The position numbers and the translations under genes are program-made. Below are positions 28,134-36,510 of a DNA stretch of 64,000 nucleotides, one piece after another. This DNA is from Leptolyngbya sp. NIES-2104. GTDB lineage: Bacteria > Cyanobacteriota > Cyanobacteriia > Leptolyngbyales > Leptolyngbyaceae. The notes beneath the pieces were generated by a model. The model was given only the letters and a program-made list of their open reading frames with translations, was not told the DNA's origin and did not search any database. Location: positions 186,001 to 250,000 of the forward strand of contig NZ_BBWW01000003.1 of NCBI RefSeq assembly GCF_001485215.1, given 5' to 3'. How positions within the stretch are numbered: position 1 is the first letter of the stretch; each line of letters begins with the position of its first letter.

Positions 28134-28643
28134 ATCGCTTTTGAGACTGGTTCAACTCGATTCATGTTTAGCCGATCTCTACATCGGCGTAATTCTGGAT
28201 CTTGGTCTATGTCAAACTCTATCTTTGACCTCGCTTGTAATTTTCAAAATCAAATTGCTGTGGTTCAAACTTGGCAGAGCTTTTAGCGATTCTCCATCAG
28301 TTCACCCTTCATCATCTAAGTTAGACGGAGACGGGCGAAAAAGCCTGGTCTCTCGTTAGGTGTGAAATAGTTTCGACACCACACCATTCGAGTGCGGATT
28401 GCTCAGTTCCTTTCAACATCTACCTTCTCAAACATTTCTAGTGAAGACGCAGACGAAACAGCGATCCAACTCTATCCCGAACTCTATCTGTCCGTTCTTA
28501 AGACTATTACTAACCCTACCTTTCTCTATCTTGTTTGAACAGGTAGACAATTACGGCTGCATTGATCGGATCGCGATCGCTCAGCGAATACCTCACAGAT
28601 GCACATTTTTGACTGATCGCCAGCTTACTGAACGGTTCAGTCT
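28134..28643. other. intergenic region, no gene recognised
   Basis: About 510 bases at the right border of the phosphate block. Short open frames on both strands show no family features. An imperfect hairpin (28330-28355) and a 7-bp palindrome around 28627-28641 at the 3' end of the next minus-strand gene may act as terminators. Nothing else is visible. Confidence 0.4.
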
Positions 28644-28916
28644 CTATCCTTTTGCTTGATAAATTTGGTGCATGTTTGGATCATAAAGAACTCCACTCGC
28701 AAATAGCAATGGCGCTTTCGCTCCAGTATTGCGAACCAAGCAGTAGACATCTTCATTCCCTGCAAAACACCGATGATACTGGTGCCTCAACCGCAGATAG
28801 TCGAATCGATAAAGCTGCGACAAAATTCGCTGGGCTGGCTCATTGCTGGTATCGATCACACTCAGACAAACTCCCAGTGCCAGATACAGAAAAGTAAACA
28901 AAATAAATCGTTTCAT
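28644..28916 (-). CDS. small secreted hypothetical protein
   Basis: 90 residues from the ATG at 28916, which has a clear GGAGAAACC ribosome-binding site; an upstream in-frame start at 28970 is not needed. The N-terminus (MKRFILFTFLYLALGVCLSV) is a signal peptide or single membrane anchor. The rest is short, with two cysteines about 13 residues apart (RCFAGN and YCLVRN) that could form a disulfide. No family recognised. It begins the run of small minus-strand genes to 35.3 kb. Confidence 0.5.
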   Translation of the reverse strand: MKRFILFTFLYLALGVCLSVIDTSNEPAQRILSQLYRFDYLRLRHQYHRCFAGNEDVYCLVRNTGAKAPLLFASGVLYDPNMHQIYQAKG

Positions 28917-28933
28917 GGTTTCTCCGATCAAAC

Positions 28934-29221
28934 TCATTCTCTGTACCAAACGCGCACGCATTGAAAGCAATTGATTGTCACGCCTTGAGAGAGCATGACT
29001 GGATGAAAACTATTACTGCTCGTCAAACCATAAACATCATCACTGGTGCCTTCGATGCGATCAGGTAAAACAACAGTTTCAACACTGATCACCTGAATCG
29101 TCGTCATGTCGATCCACTGATTGACCGCACTCACAATCTCAGAGAAGGATTCATACTCGGCAGCTCCACCGAAAGGTCCTCGCTCAGTAATCCGAGGCGC
29201 AAAATCTTTGTACTGAATCAT
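28934..29221 (-). CDS. hypothetical protein
   Basis: 95 residues from the ATG at 29221, chosen because AAGGTGG lies about 9 bases upstream; the frame is open further but without a better start. The protein is soluble, mixed in composition, and ends with two nearby cysteines. I do not recognise a domain. It lies 17 bp upstream of the small secreted protein gene and 34 bp downstream of a broken SnoaL-like gene, so these may have formed one operon. Confidence 0.4.
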   Translation of the reverse strand: MIQYKDFAPRITERGPFGGAAEYESFSEIVSAVNQWIDMTTIQVISVETVVLPDRIEGTSDDVYGLTSSNSFHPVMLSQGVTINCFQCVRVWYRE

Positions 29222-29255
29222 GTTATCTACCACCTTAAATTTGTAGAGTTGAGCA

Positions 29256-29641
29256 TTACGCTTTATTGTTGCCTGAGCGGGCTGATACAGGTTCCATATA
29301 CAAACGTGCCCACTCGATCTGATCCGCTTGTATACCAAGAATCGTCACGCCGCGCATCCCAAACTGCGTCCCATCCCGATGGGTGCCGAACCAGAACCAC
29401 TCAGCCCAAGCCATGTCCCCCTCAACTGCCGAACGGAGCAACTCTGAGTGAAAGTCTGGGATGGCGTGGGAGATGCCAGACCAATTCTTACGGACATCCT
29501 CATTCCCTCGAACCCTCGCTCAGGATGGAGTGGATGATTGCCCTGAAAGTTGGGTGCAAAGCAGGCTAAGAGCGCTTTCAGGTCTTGTGCGTTTTGTGCT
29601 TGTTGCAGTCGCTCTAGGACGGTGATTTGTCTAGTTTCCAT
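29256..29641 (-). pseudogene. frameshifted SnoaL/ester-cyclase-like protein
   Basis: The start METRQITVLERLQQAQNAQD and LACFAPNFQGNHPLHPERGF are typical of NTF2-fold SnoaL-like proteins. After FEG the frame is lost. Adding one base near 29513 lets the sequence run on as NEDVRKNWSGISHAIPDF and then WAEWFWFGTHRDGTQFGMRG, the expected core of the family, ending GNNKA. A single-base deletion (or sequencing error) therefore splits an otherwise complete gene of about 128 codons. Family members are often small-molecule isomerases or cyclases; the substrate is unknown. Confidence 0.7.
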
Positions 29642-29757
29642 AATTTCTCCTTGTTTCTCTGCGTGTTGTCAATTGAGTCACTCAACGGTGTTCAAGCTAT
29701 TTTTCTACTTATCAAAGAACGGCAACTCGTTTGTTTTGAGATGAAACCATCCTGTTG

Positions 29758-30483
29758 CTAGTCCCGTCCTGCCACAATAATCTTTTCGGCTAAACCAACC
29801 GGGTTAGAAAACATCACCTCATGGCTACCGGACATTTGCACGAACCGAAATTGCCCCAAGCGGCTAGACATTTTGGGATGCCATCCCCACTCGTCTTGAG
29901 GCAGAACGTTGTCTTCTGTGCAGTAGAGGTAACTTTTAGGGATGGACAGCGAGTAAAACTGCTTCAAGTTCAGCTTGTCAATCCACGGTTGATACGGTTC
30001 AGGCGATAATTGTGCGTAACTGGATTTAGCCAAATCGAGGTCAGCATCGTTGAGAAACGTTTCTCGCCAAATCTCAAAAGGTAGCATCACCGTCCGATCG
30101 TTTAACTCTCTAACTAGCTCGTCGAGTAATGTTTGAAGATGCGGTGGAAAGTTATCTCTAAGGCTCTCTCCATCGTTGAGAACAAAGGCATCGAAGAAGA
30201 TGAGCCGTTTAACGCGATCGCTAACCGCTTCGGCAACTTTCGCAATCACTGTATCGCCGAAACTATGACCTAATAGGACAATATCGGTTAAGTTTTTGCC
30301 AACAATGTAATCGACGATCGATTGCGTACATTGAGCATGGTTAACATTTTTATCTACGCCTTTCCCATGACCCGCGATCGTGGGAGCAAAAGCTAGATGT
30401 CCTTTTGCTTCTAGCTGGTCAATGACTGGTTTCCAAGCAGAACCATCATGCCAGGAGCCATGAACTAAGACAAAAGTTGACAT
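29758..30483 (-). CDS. alpha/beta hydrolase (esterase/lyase-like)
   Basis: 241 residues from the ATG at 30483 (MSTFVLVHGSWHDGSAW), preceded by a strong GGAGGAA site 7-9 bases upstream. The frame is open 90 bases further, but that extension looks like a remnant of another gene. The oxyanion region VLVHGSWHDG, nucleophile elbow GHSFGD (about residue 80) and the late GSHEVMF histidine form the expected Ser-His layout. Sequence style matches the plant methyl-esterase/hydroxynitrile-lyase-like branch. It is a soluble cytoplasmic enzyme; the substrate is unknown. It sits in a patch of small metabolic genes, many broken. Confidence 0.8.
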   Translation of the reverse strand: MSTFVLVHGSWHDGSAWKPVIDQLEAKGHLAFAPTIAGHGKGVDKNVNHAQCTQSIVDYIVGKNLTDIVLLGHSFGDTVIAKVAEAVSDRVKRLIFFDAFVLNDGESLRDNFPPHLQTLLDELVRELNDRTVMLPFEIWRETFLNDADLDLAKSSYAQLSPEPYQPWIDKLNLKQFYSLSIPKSYLYCTEDNVLPQDEWGWHPKMSSRLGQFRFVQMSGSHEVMFSNPVGLAEKIIVAGRD

Positions 30484-30552
30484 AGAATCATTCCTCCACA
30501 AAGCGATCGCCGTGTTTGCCTCTTCCAAGATTGCTTTATTTTTCTCTGACAT
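30484..30552 (-). pseudogene. N-terminal remnant of an NTF2/SnoaL-like gene
   Basis: In frame and directly upstream of the hydrolase start, 23 codons read MSEKNKAILEEANTAIA and then ALWRNDS. The opening is characteristic of small SnoaL/NTF2-like proteins, not of alpha/beta hydrolases. The simplest view is a deletion that left the 5' end of one gene fused to the leader of the next. This is inference from sequence style only. Confidence 0.3.
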
Positions 30553-30622
30553 TTGAATCGCTCCTTTGTTCAAGTGGATGATTTAACGGAGCAGTCTCTC
30601 TCCCAGCCCGTCCTTATCGGTT

Positions 30623-30736
30623 TTAGCTCGTGATTGCAGTGACGCGGATCTCAATCCGCATCGCTGGAAGTGCAAGAGCTGCAACTCCTATCTCTGTCCA
30701 AAGTGGGGCGTGGTTGGGCATGTAATGACGAAATGT
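30623..30736 (-). pseudogene. C-terminal remnant of a RidA-family gene
   Basis: Thirty-seven codons ending at TAA (30623-30625) read RHYMPNHAPLWTEIGVAALA and then LPAMRIEIRVTAITS, which matches the end of RidA/YjgF-family enamine deaminases (…PAMRIEIrVTA). A TGA lies just upstream in frame and no 5' part is found, so only the tail survives. Confidence 0.6.
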
Positions 30737-30797
30737 TCAGTACGTTTGACGGTAGTTTTATGAACTGACAAGATCACCGACGACCAATCCGATCGCT

Positions 30798-31757
30798 CTA
30801 GGAAACGGGTTCGGATGCCTTATCGCGTTTGAACACCCAGAAAACGATCACTAAGAAAATGGGATTCAGCACGAGAGAGATGATGTCGTAGAATCTCGCA
30901 TGGTACTCGCTGATGCTGAACAGGGCTGGCGCGGCAAAGAAGCTTCCAGACCAGTTGAACAAGAGAAAGTACGCAATGTTGTTGGCGAAGTGCGCGCCGA
31001 TCGCCAGCTCGGTAGTGCCATCGATCAATGAAACGATCGCATACAGCAGACCCGTGCCGACGAAGTAGCCGACGAACATTCCGATCCAGCCACCCTCCTG
31101 TGACTCTGGATTGGTGGCGTGCGGCAGGGTGAAGATCACGGCTGAGACGATCGCCAGAAACACGCGGTTCGACCAAATCAAACTCGCACCCTGCACGATG
31201 TACCCGCGAAAGAACAGCTCCTCGATGGTCGTCTGGATTGCGGTGATGACCAGTGCGATCGGCACGAAGAGCGCAAACGTTTTGAGGTCAGAGTTGAAGG
31301 AGAAACTATTGGGATAGAGGAGGTACTGCCCCAGCCCGCCGAGCAGAACCCAGGGCACGAACCCAGCCACGAAGCCGTGACCGACGCGCCGCCAACTGAT
31401 CTGCTCCCGCGCCGTGACGAGCGTTCGGGGATGACGCTGGTGGATGAGGGTGACGGCGATGAGAATTCCCGCGAGGAACACCGGAAAACCCGCCATGGAC
31501 ACGACGAAGCCCCCCACGGGACCGAACGCAGCGTAATCCAGCCGACCGAGTGCCGCAGCACCCTCCTGACCGCCGAGGGCGATCGCGACGAGCGCACTCG
31601 CGACGTTGGCGGCGATCATCCATGCAAAGAGGATGATCATCAGCCCCAGAACATACCGCCACCACCGATACTTCCCCCACCCGGCAGCATCCACGTAAGT
31701 CGCGTCTTTCACTGCCGTTCCGCTTCTCTGATGTCCTTTGATTGCTTTAAACTTCAT
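30798..31757 (-). CDS. CPBP-family intramembrane metalloprotease
   Basis: 319 residues, about eight hydrophobic segments. The family motifs are complete: TTIEELFFRGYIVQ (EExxxR, about residue 185), FTLPHATNP (motif with His) and GAHFANNIAYF (HxxxN). The start ATG at 31757 has AAGGAGACG upstream. CPBP proteins are membrane glutamic/metal-dependent endopeptidases related to CAAX prenyl proteases, involved in prenyl-protein processing, bacteriocin self-immunity or anti-sigma cleavage; which applies here is unknown. The stretch 30.95-31.7 kb is visibly richer in GC than the flanks, pointing to transfer from another bacterium. Confidence 0.85.
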   Translation of the reverse strand: MKFKAIKGHQRSGTAVKDATYVDAAGWGKYRWWRYVLGLMIILFAWMIAANVASALVAIALGGQEGAAALGRLDYAAFGPVGGFVVSMAGFPVFLAGILIAVTLIHQRHPRTLVTAREQISWRRVGHGFVAGFVPWVLLGGLGQYLLYPNSFSFNSDLKTFALFVPIALVITAIQTTIEELFFRGYIVQGASLIWSNRVFLAIVSAVIFTLPHATNPESQEGGWIGMFVGYFVGTGLLYAIVSLIDGTTELAIGAHFANNIAYFLLFNWSGSFFAAPALFSISEYHARFYDIISLVLNPIFLVIVFWVFKRDKASEPVS

Positions 31758-31787
31758 CTTCGTCTCCTTGACTTATGCGCGATCGAG

Positions 31788-31883
31788 TTAGTAAACCTGT
31801 TTTGGGGTCATTCCAGTCAGGCGCTTAAACTGTTGGGTTAAGTGGCTTTGATGGGAGAAACCATCTGCTGCTGCTGAGCCTAC
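31788..31883 (-). pseudogene. C-terminal remnant of an AraC-family regulator
   Basis: Thirty-one codons ending in TAA (31788-31790) read DGFSHQSHLTQQFKRLTGMT followed by PKQVY, the recognition helix and tail of the AraC/XylS helix-turn-helix domain. The upstream part is missing. It closely resembles the end of the longer AraC-type gene at 34260-34616. Confidence 0.7.
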
Positions 31884-32001
31884 CGGATTCGATTGGCGGG
31901 ATGTTCCTAACGCTGAGCTAAATGGCGATCGCCGTAGTGATGCTTATGCTGAAAAGCTGCGTCAGTCTGTCGAAGTCATACAGGAATACAACGCAGCGTG
32001 A
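31879..32001 (+). pseudogene. C-terminal gene remnant of unknown family
   Basis: A 40-codon open stretch without a start (GFDWRDVPNAELNGDRRSDA, then EKLRQSVEVIQEYNAA) ends in TGA at 31999-32001. It reads like the C-terminus of a soluble enzyme. It abuts the AraC remnant on the opposite strand, so the point around 31880 is probably a recombination junction. I cannot name the family. Confidence 0.35.
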
Positions 32002-32106
32002 GCTGGTAAAGCAGTGCTGCATAAACACGTCTGTTCTAGGGTCGCTAGCAGGCGTATGGAGCTAGTGTTACCCTGTCGGAACTTGAGTTGAACCATGCCG
32101 CATATT

Positions 32107-33127
32107 TTAATCGTTCAAGAGTGGCGACATTTGCATTCCAATCAGTTCAATAGAGCGCATCAGTTGGGCGTGGTTCATCTGCGCGTTGTCCATTTGAAAA
32201 GTTACTCTCGAAACGCCGCCGAGCGATTCGCTGTGACGACGGATTTTTTCCGCCACTTCTTCGGGACCGCCGACCAGTAACGCGCCGGTTGCGCCGCGCT
32301 GCGCGTCAAAAGCGGCGCGCGTAACGGGCGGCCAGCCTCTCTCTCTGCCAATTTTAGTGAAGGTTTCGGCGTAGCCCGGAAAAAATTCTTCAACGGCTTG
32401 TTCAGTCGTGTCGGCGACATAACCGATTGAATGCAATGAAACTTTCAACGTTTCGGGCGCGTACCCGGCGCGCTCCGGCATCGCGGTATAAATCGACGAG
32501 CGCGCGAAAGCGGTGCGTTTCGCCGCCGATAATGGCAACCACGAGCGGCAGTCCAAGCATTCCGGCGCGGCGGAAAGATTGCGGCGTACCGCCGACCCCG
32601 ATCCAGATGGGAAACGGCTTTTGCAGCGGACGCGGATAAATTGCTTGGTTTTCCAGCGCGGGGCGAAATTTGCCCGACCAATCGACCGTTTCATTGTCCC
32701 GAATTTTGAGCAAGAGTTCGAGCTTTTCAGCGAAAATCTCGGCGATTACGACGAGACTAAATCCGAATAGCGGAAAGGCTTCGGTGAACGAGCCGCGCCC
32801 GACAACCATTTCGGCACGACCTTTTGAAATCAAATCGAGCGTGGCGAATTGTTGAAACACACGCACCGGGTCAGCCGCGCTCAGCACCGTAACCGCGCTG
32901 GTTAGACGGATGCGCTCGGTGCGTGCGGCGGCAGCGGCGAGAATAACCGCGTTTGCCGAATCTAAAAATTCATGCCGATGATGCTCGCCGATACCGAAGA
33001 TATCTAAGCCGGAGCGATCTGCCTGCTCTATTCTCTCCAGCAGTTCAGCGACAGACCGCGTAGCATCCGCCGTTTCACCATTTTCACTCGTTCCAACCGA
33101 GGCAAAACTGTCAATTCCAACTTCCAT
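32107..33127 (-). pseudogene. frameshifted luciferase-like monooxygenase (LLM class)
   Basis: From the ATG at 33127 the protein runs MEVGIDSFASVGTSE, DIFGIGEHHRHEFLDSANAV, SAVTVLSAADPVRVFQQFAT, MVVGRGSFTEAFPLFGF and FPIWIGVGGTPQSFRRAG, a classic flavin-dependent luciferase-like monooxygenase. Near 32480 the frame breaks at YRDAGAR. A one-base shift restores AGYAPETLKVSLHSIGYVAD, then GALLVGGPEEVAEKI and the end SPLLND. The break lies in a GC-rich run. These enzymes oxidise small substrates with FMNH2 or F420. The base composition is GC-richer than neighbours, so recent acquisition followed by decay (or a sequencing indel) is likely. Confidence 0.8.
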
Positions 33128-33231
33128 ATCATTTCCCAAGCGTTTTGCGAATGAAATAGACTTAATCCAAAACAGTAGAAAGCCTAGTTAAGCTGCTGTT
33201 CTCTCGTTCAGCAAAGAACGCCTAAGCATCG

Positions 33232-34131
33232 TCAACTCAGAGGGGTCGCGCTACTACCGTGATCTGAATGATCAGGGAGCGGAATAAATTCAGTTTCACC
33301 GGGAACTGCTGGGAAGCGGCGGTCTTGCCAATCTCGTTTTGCCTGCTCGATACGCGCTGAGCGGCTCGACACAAAGTTCCAGTCCTTTGTGCGATCGCCC
33401 ACTGGTGCCCCGCCGATAATCACTGCTTTTGCCTCAGCCCCTGCACGGATATCTACTGATTCATCCGGCGCTAAAACGGCTAGACGATATGGCTCTAACG
33501 GCTTTCCATTTACGAATAGGCCGGATGTGACGCTATAAACTGCCCTTTCTAAACCTTCCATTGGCGCTAGCTGAAATTGACTACCCTCCGTAAAAACGAG
33601 CGCTAGGTAAAGGGTAGCAGAGTAGGTTTTAACGGGTGATTGGTGAGACTGGTAGCTACCGGCGATCAAGGTCGCGCTGGTGCCTGTTTGAATCCACCTC
33701 AGTAAATCAGTCGCCGGATAATGTGAAAAGCTGGGTTCAACTTCTTCAGCGATTTCGGGGAGGGCAATCCAGGTCTGAATGCCGTGAAGAGTAGATTCTT
33801 TCTCTCTAAAGCTCTCGGTCGATCGCTCAGAATGAACAATACCTTTGCCCGCTGTCATCCAGTTCACCTCGCCCGGAAAAATCTCTTGTACTGTACCTAG
33901 ACTATCTCTATGCAGAAGGCTTCCTTCAAACAAATAGGTAACCGTCGCCAAATTGATGTGTGGATGGGGTCTAACATCGACACCTTTTCCAGCCGGGAAA
34001 ATAGCTGGACCTAAGTGATCAAAGAAGATGAAAGGTCCAACCATTTTTAGGGTTTCACTCGGTAAGATGCGCTGTACACTAAACCCACCTAAGTTGTGCT
34101 TTTCGGGCGTGATTAATTGCTGAATACTCAT
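33232..34131 (-). CDS. pirin family protein
   Basis: 299 residues from the ATG at 34131; an ATG at 34146 and a non-ATG start further up are possible. The N-terminal cupin carries the family metal ligands in RPHPHINLATVTYLFEG and the HRDS block, followed by FPGEVNWMTAGKGIVHSE (His and Glu), and DHLGPAIFPAGKG precedes them. A second cupin-like half follows. Pirins bind iron or nickel; some have quercetinase activity and others act as redox-sensing co-regulators. It lies next to an AraC-type gene and the broken monooxygenase, in a patch of small-molecule metabolism genes. Confidence 0.85.
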   Translation of the reverse strand: MSIQQLITPEKHNLGGFSVQRILPSETLKMVGPFIFFDHLGPAIFPAGKGVDVRPHPHINLATVTYLFEGSLLHRDSLGTVQEIFPGEVNWMTAGKGIVHSERSTESFREKESTLHGIQTWIALPEIAEEVEPSFSHYPATDLLRWIQTGTSATLIAGSYQSHQSPVKTYSATLYLALVFTEGSQFQLAPMEGLERAVYSVTSGLFVNGKPLEPYRLAVLAPDESVDIRAGAEAKAVIIGGAPVGDRTKDWNFVSSRSARIEQAKRDWQDRRFPAVPGETEFIPLPDHSDHGSSATPLS

Positions 34132-34259
34132 TTTTGTACGATCCATTCTTAGTTGACGTTGTGGACAAAGATACAATCTTAGTTCTGTTTCAAATGTAAT
34201 GAGTTCCAAGGTTCGACTTCTTTCAGATCCCTAGGACAAATTTTCAGACTCTTATGGTG

Positions 34260-34616
34260 CTAGCGGATCTGCTTGGGAGTCTTTCCCGTGAATCGCTTGA
34301 AGTGCTGCGTCAAATGGCTTTGACTGGAGAAACCTACTTGTAGGGCAATATCTGCGATCGCCAAATTAGTTTTCGACAACATTGTTTTCGCCCGTTCCAC
34401 TCGCTGTTGAATCACATACTGATGCGGTGAAATTTCCATCGCCTGTTTGAATAAACTGGCAAAGTAAGTCGGGCTACTGTTGATCACTTCTGCAAGTTCA
34501 ACCAGTGACAAGTCCCGGTCAAGGTGAGTCTGAATATAGTCGAGTAATTGTTGTAATTGGGTGCGCGCTAAGCCTTTGTGCTTGAATTCAGTTGTTGACG
34601 TTGTGATTGTTAGCAT
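34260..34616 (-). CDS. AraC-family DNA-binding protein, short form
   Basis: 118 residues that contain only the double helix-turn-helix domain: LLDYIQTHLDRDLSLVELAE and SPTYFASLFKQAMEISPHQY (first helix pair), then RAKTMLSKTNLAIADIALQV and SQSHLTQHFKRFTGKTPKQI (second). Normal AraC regulators are about 250-300 residues with an effector or cupin domain, so this is either a natural stand-alone version or a gene cut at its 5' end. The start is an ATG with a plausible leader. It may control the pirin or monooxygenase genes, but nothing in the sequence proves it. Confidence 0.7.
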   Translation of the reverse strand: MLTITTSTTEFKHKGLARTQLQQLLDYIQTHLDRDLSLVELAEVINSSPTYFASLFKQAMEISPHQYVIQQRVERAKTMLSKTNLAIADIALQVGFSSQSHLTQHFKRFTGKTPKQIR

Positions 34617-34717
34617 GGTTCAAAAATGGGAATTTGTTCAACAAAACACGCAAAAGCTAGCGATCGCGCATTTGATCGCTGACTAGCACTAACAAACAAG
34701 TCAGATATAAATAGAGC

Positions 34718-35273
34718 TTAGTAACTTGCAGCAATTATGGCTGTCATCAAGTCTGTTATTTTCCAGCGTCCGGTATATCGAATGTTATTGATAAACAGGG
34801 CTGGAGCAGTCGTTACTCCACTGTGCAATCCACTTTCGATATCTTCATTGATGCGATCGCGATGCACTTGTTTAGATAACTCTTTGAGAAACTGAGGAAT
34901 ATCAAGCCCTAAATCATTGGCGTACTCAATCAGATAACCGTTCTCTAACTTTTGTTGATGAGTATATAAAGTATCCATGCATCGACCAAAACTGTCCCTG
35001 AGCAGCGGCAGCTTGGGCGGCTTGGGCGGCCCGTTGAGCCTGGGGATGAATCTGTGCTTGCGGGAAATGACGGAAGATGAAGGATAAATACTCCTCTCCA
35101 GCAGCACTCAGTTCTTGTTTGATGACTTTAATCATCTTGTAAACGTCTGCACTTCTGGAGTCTTGATAGTCTCCATACATCACCAGCACAACCCTGGCAC
35201 TTAGCACACCTTGAATCCAATCCTGGGTTGAAGGGGGTATAAGTAAGGAACTGTGACCACGATCGTTGCTCAT
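34718..35273 (-). pseudogene. frameshifted DsbA-like (thioredoxin-fold) protein without the active-site cysteines
   Basis: From the ATG at 35273 the sequence reads QGVLSARVVLVMYGDYQDSR, LSFIFRHFPQAQIHPQAQRA and QGQFWSMH, a thioredoxin_4/DsbA-like arrangement. After WSMH the frame is lost by one extra base near 34978. Removing it restores DTLYTHQQKLENGYLIEYAN and the family C-terminus VTTAPALFINNIRYTGR. Where the family has CxxC after GDY, this protein has QDSRS, so disulfide chemistry would be absent even if intact. An adaptor or peroxidase-independent role is possible; the gene is most simply non-functional. Confidence 0.7.
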
Positions 35274-35366
35274 TTTTCTCAATCTGTATCAGGCATGAAA
35301 CCCCGTAATTAACTTGCTGAATGAGTTGACTGCATATCGCTGCCTATCTATTTGTATAAATTCAAT

Positions 35367-36510
35367 CTAAGTACGGGACAAAAACTTGCAAATAGTTGAC
35401 GGGGCGGGATTTCATGAGAATTACCACATTCCAAAACACGAAACCCCTATGAATCGGGTTACTGCACTTCGAGAAAAATTGCGTCCCCACCTCGCTTGGC
35501 ACGGTGCAAGATTGAGCTTTGTTGCCGCCTTTCTGATTGCGTTGTTTCGGGTCAAGACTGTCAACTTTAGCGAACTCTCAACTGCCTTCAGTGGCAAGAC
35601 TCAGACAGATTCTCATTACAAGCGACTGCAACGGTTTTTTCGAGACTACGAGATGGACTATGTCGAGATCGCCCAAGCCGTTGTCGCCCTGATGGCAATT
35701 CCAGAACCGTGGGTGCTATCGATAGACCGAACCGATTGGCAGTTTGGCACTTGTGTGTTCAACATCCTGATGCTGGGAGTCGTCCATGACGGAGTCGCAT
35801 TTCCATTGGTCTGGTGTTGTCTCGATAAGCGAGGCAACTCAAACAGTACTGAACGCATGGAACTGTTCAATCAGTTTCTTGAACGCTTTGGAGATCGCGA
35901 AGTTGCCTGTCTCACCGCAGACCGAGAGTTTATCGGCAAAGCTTGGTTTGGCTATCTCTTGCAAGACCCCCTCACCCGATTTCGCATTCGGATTCGCGAA
36001 AATCACAAGCTTAGTGATGGTCGCATCAGTCGCAAGGTTCGGACTCTCTTTGCTGATGTGCAAATCGGTCAGACGAAGATTCTGCGGCACAAGCGTCGTC
36101 TGTGGGGACATTGGGTTTACATTGCGGCAACCCGTTTAGCCGATGGCGAACTCCTTGTCGTTGCCACTCAAAGCGCTCCCAAGTCTGCGATTGCCGATTA
36201 CGCCAAGCGTTGGGCAATTGAAACGCTATTCGGCATTTTCAAGACCCGTGGCTTCTGCTTGGAATCGACCCACCTGACCGATGCCGAGCGATTGAGCAAG
36301 CTACTCGCGCTGCTCTCATTAGCCTTGTGCTGGGCGTTCTTAGTTGGAGAGTGGTTGCATCAACACACACCGCTCAAGCTCAAAGAGCATGGTCGCAAAG
36401 CCAAAAGTATCTTTCGCTATGGCTTCGATCATCTCCGTCACATTGTACTCAACTTGAATGAAAAGATGAGCGAGTTTATGCAAGTTCTACAATTTTTGTC
36501 CTGTACTTAG
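35367..36510 (+). mobile_element. IS4-type insertion sequence with matched terminal inverted repeats
   Basis: The element is 1144 bp. The left end reads CTAAGTACGGGACAAAAACT (from 35367) and the right end, reversed, CTAAGTACAGGACAAAAATT (to 36510), an inverted repeat with 18 of 20 matches. One transposase gene fills it. The flanks (…AATTCAAT left, GAATTCTCC right) do not form a convincing target duplication. On the right it abuts a tnsB fragment whose remainder is not found on the left, so insertion was followed by a deletion. Confidence 0.85.
35449..36510 (+). CDS. IS4-type DDE transposase
   Basis: 353 residues from ATG 35449; a TTG at 35386 would add 21. The RNase H-like catalytic core shows Asp in VLSIDRTDWQFG, Asp in CLTADREFIGKAWF and Glu in YAKRWAIETLFGIFKTRGF (Y-x2-RW-x-IE signature of the IS4 group). 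The N-terminus (ALREKLRPHLAWHGARLSF) is basic and helical as in relatives. The stop codon TAG is the last three bases of the element's inverted repeat. The gene seems intact, so the element could still be mobile. Confidence 0.88.
   Translation: MNRVTALREKLRPHLAWHGARLSFVAAFLIALFRVKTVNFSELSTAFSGKTQTDSHYKRLQRFFRDYEMDYVEIAQAVVALMAIPEPWVLSIDRTDWQFGTCVFNILMLGVVHDGVAFPLVWCCLDKRGNSNSTERMELFNQFLERFGDREVACLTADREFIGKAWFGYLLQDPLTRFRIRIRENHKLSDGRISRKVRTLFADVQIGQTKILRHKRRLWGHWVYIAATRLADGELLVVATQSAPKSAIADYAKRWAIETLFGIFKTRGFCLESTHLTDAERLSKLLALLSLALCWAFLVGEWLHQHTPLKLKEHGRKAKSIFRYGFDHLRHIVLNLNEKMSEFMQVLQFLSCT

Noticed and set aside
28325-28360. Intrinsic terminator after the GDPD gene
   Set aside because: The stem is interrupted and no T tract follows; it lies about 200 bp past the stop codon.
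31306-31841. Several long overlapping frames around 31.3-31.8 kb
   Set aside because: The GC-rich CPBP gene produces open frames on both strands; only the CPBP frame has motifs and a ribosome-binding site.
34200-34240. tRNA-like GGTTCGACTTC element
   Set aside because: No acceptor, D or anticodon stems can be formed around it.
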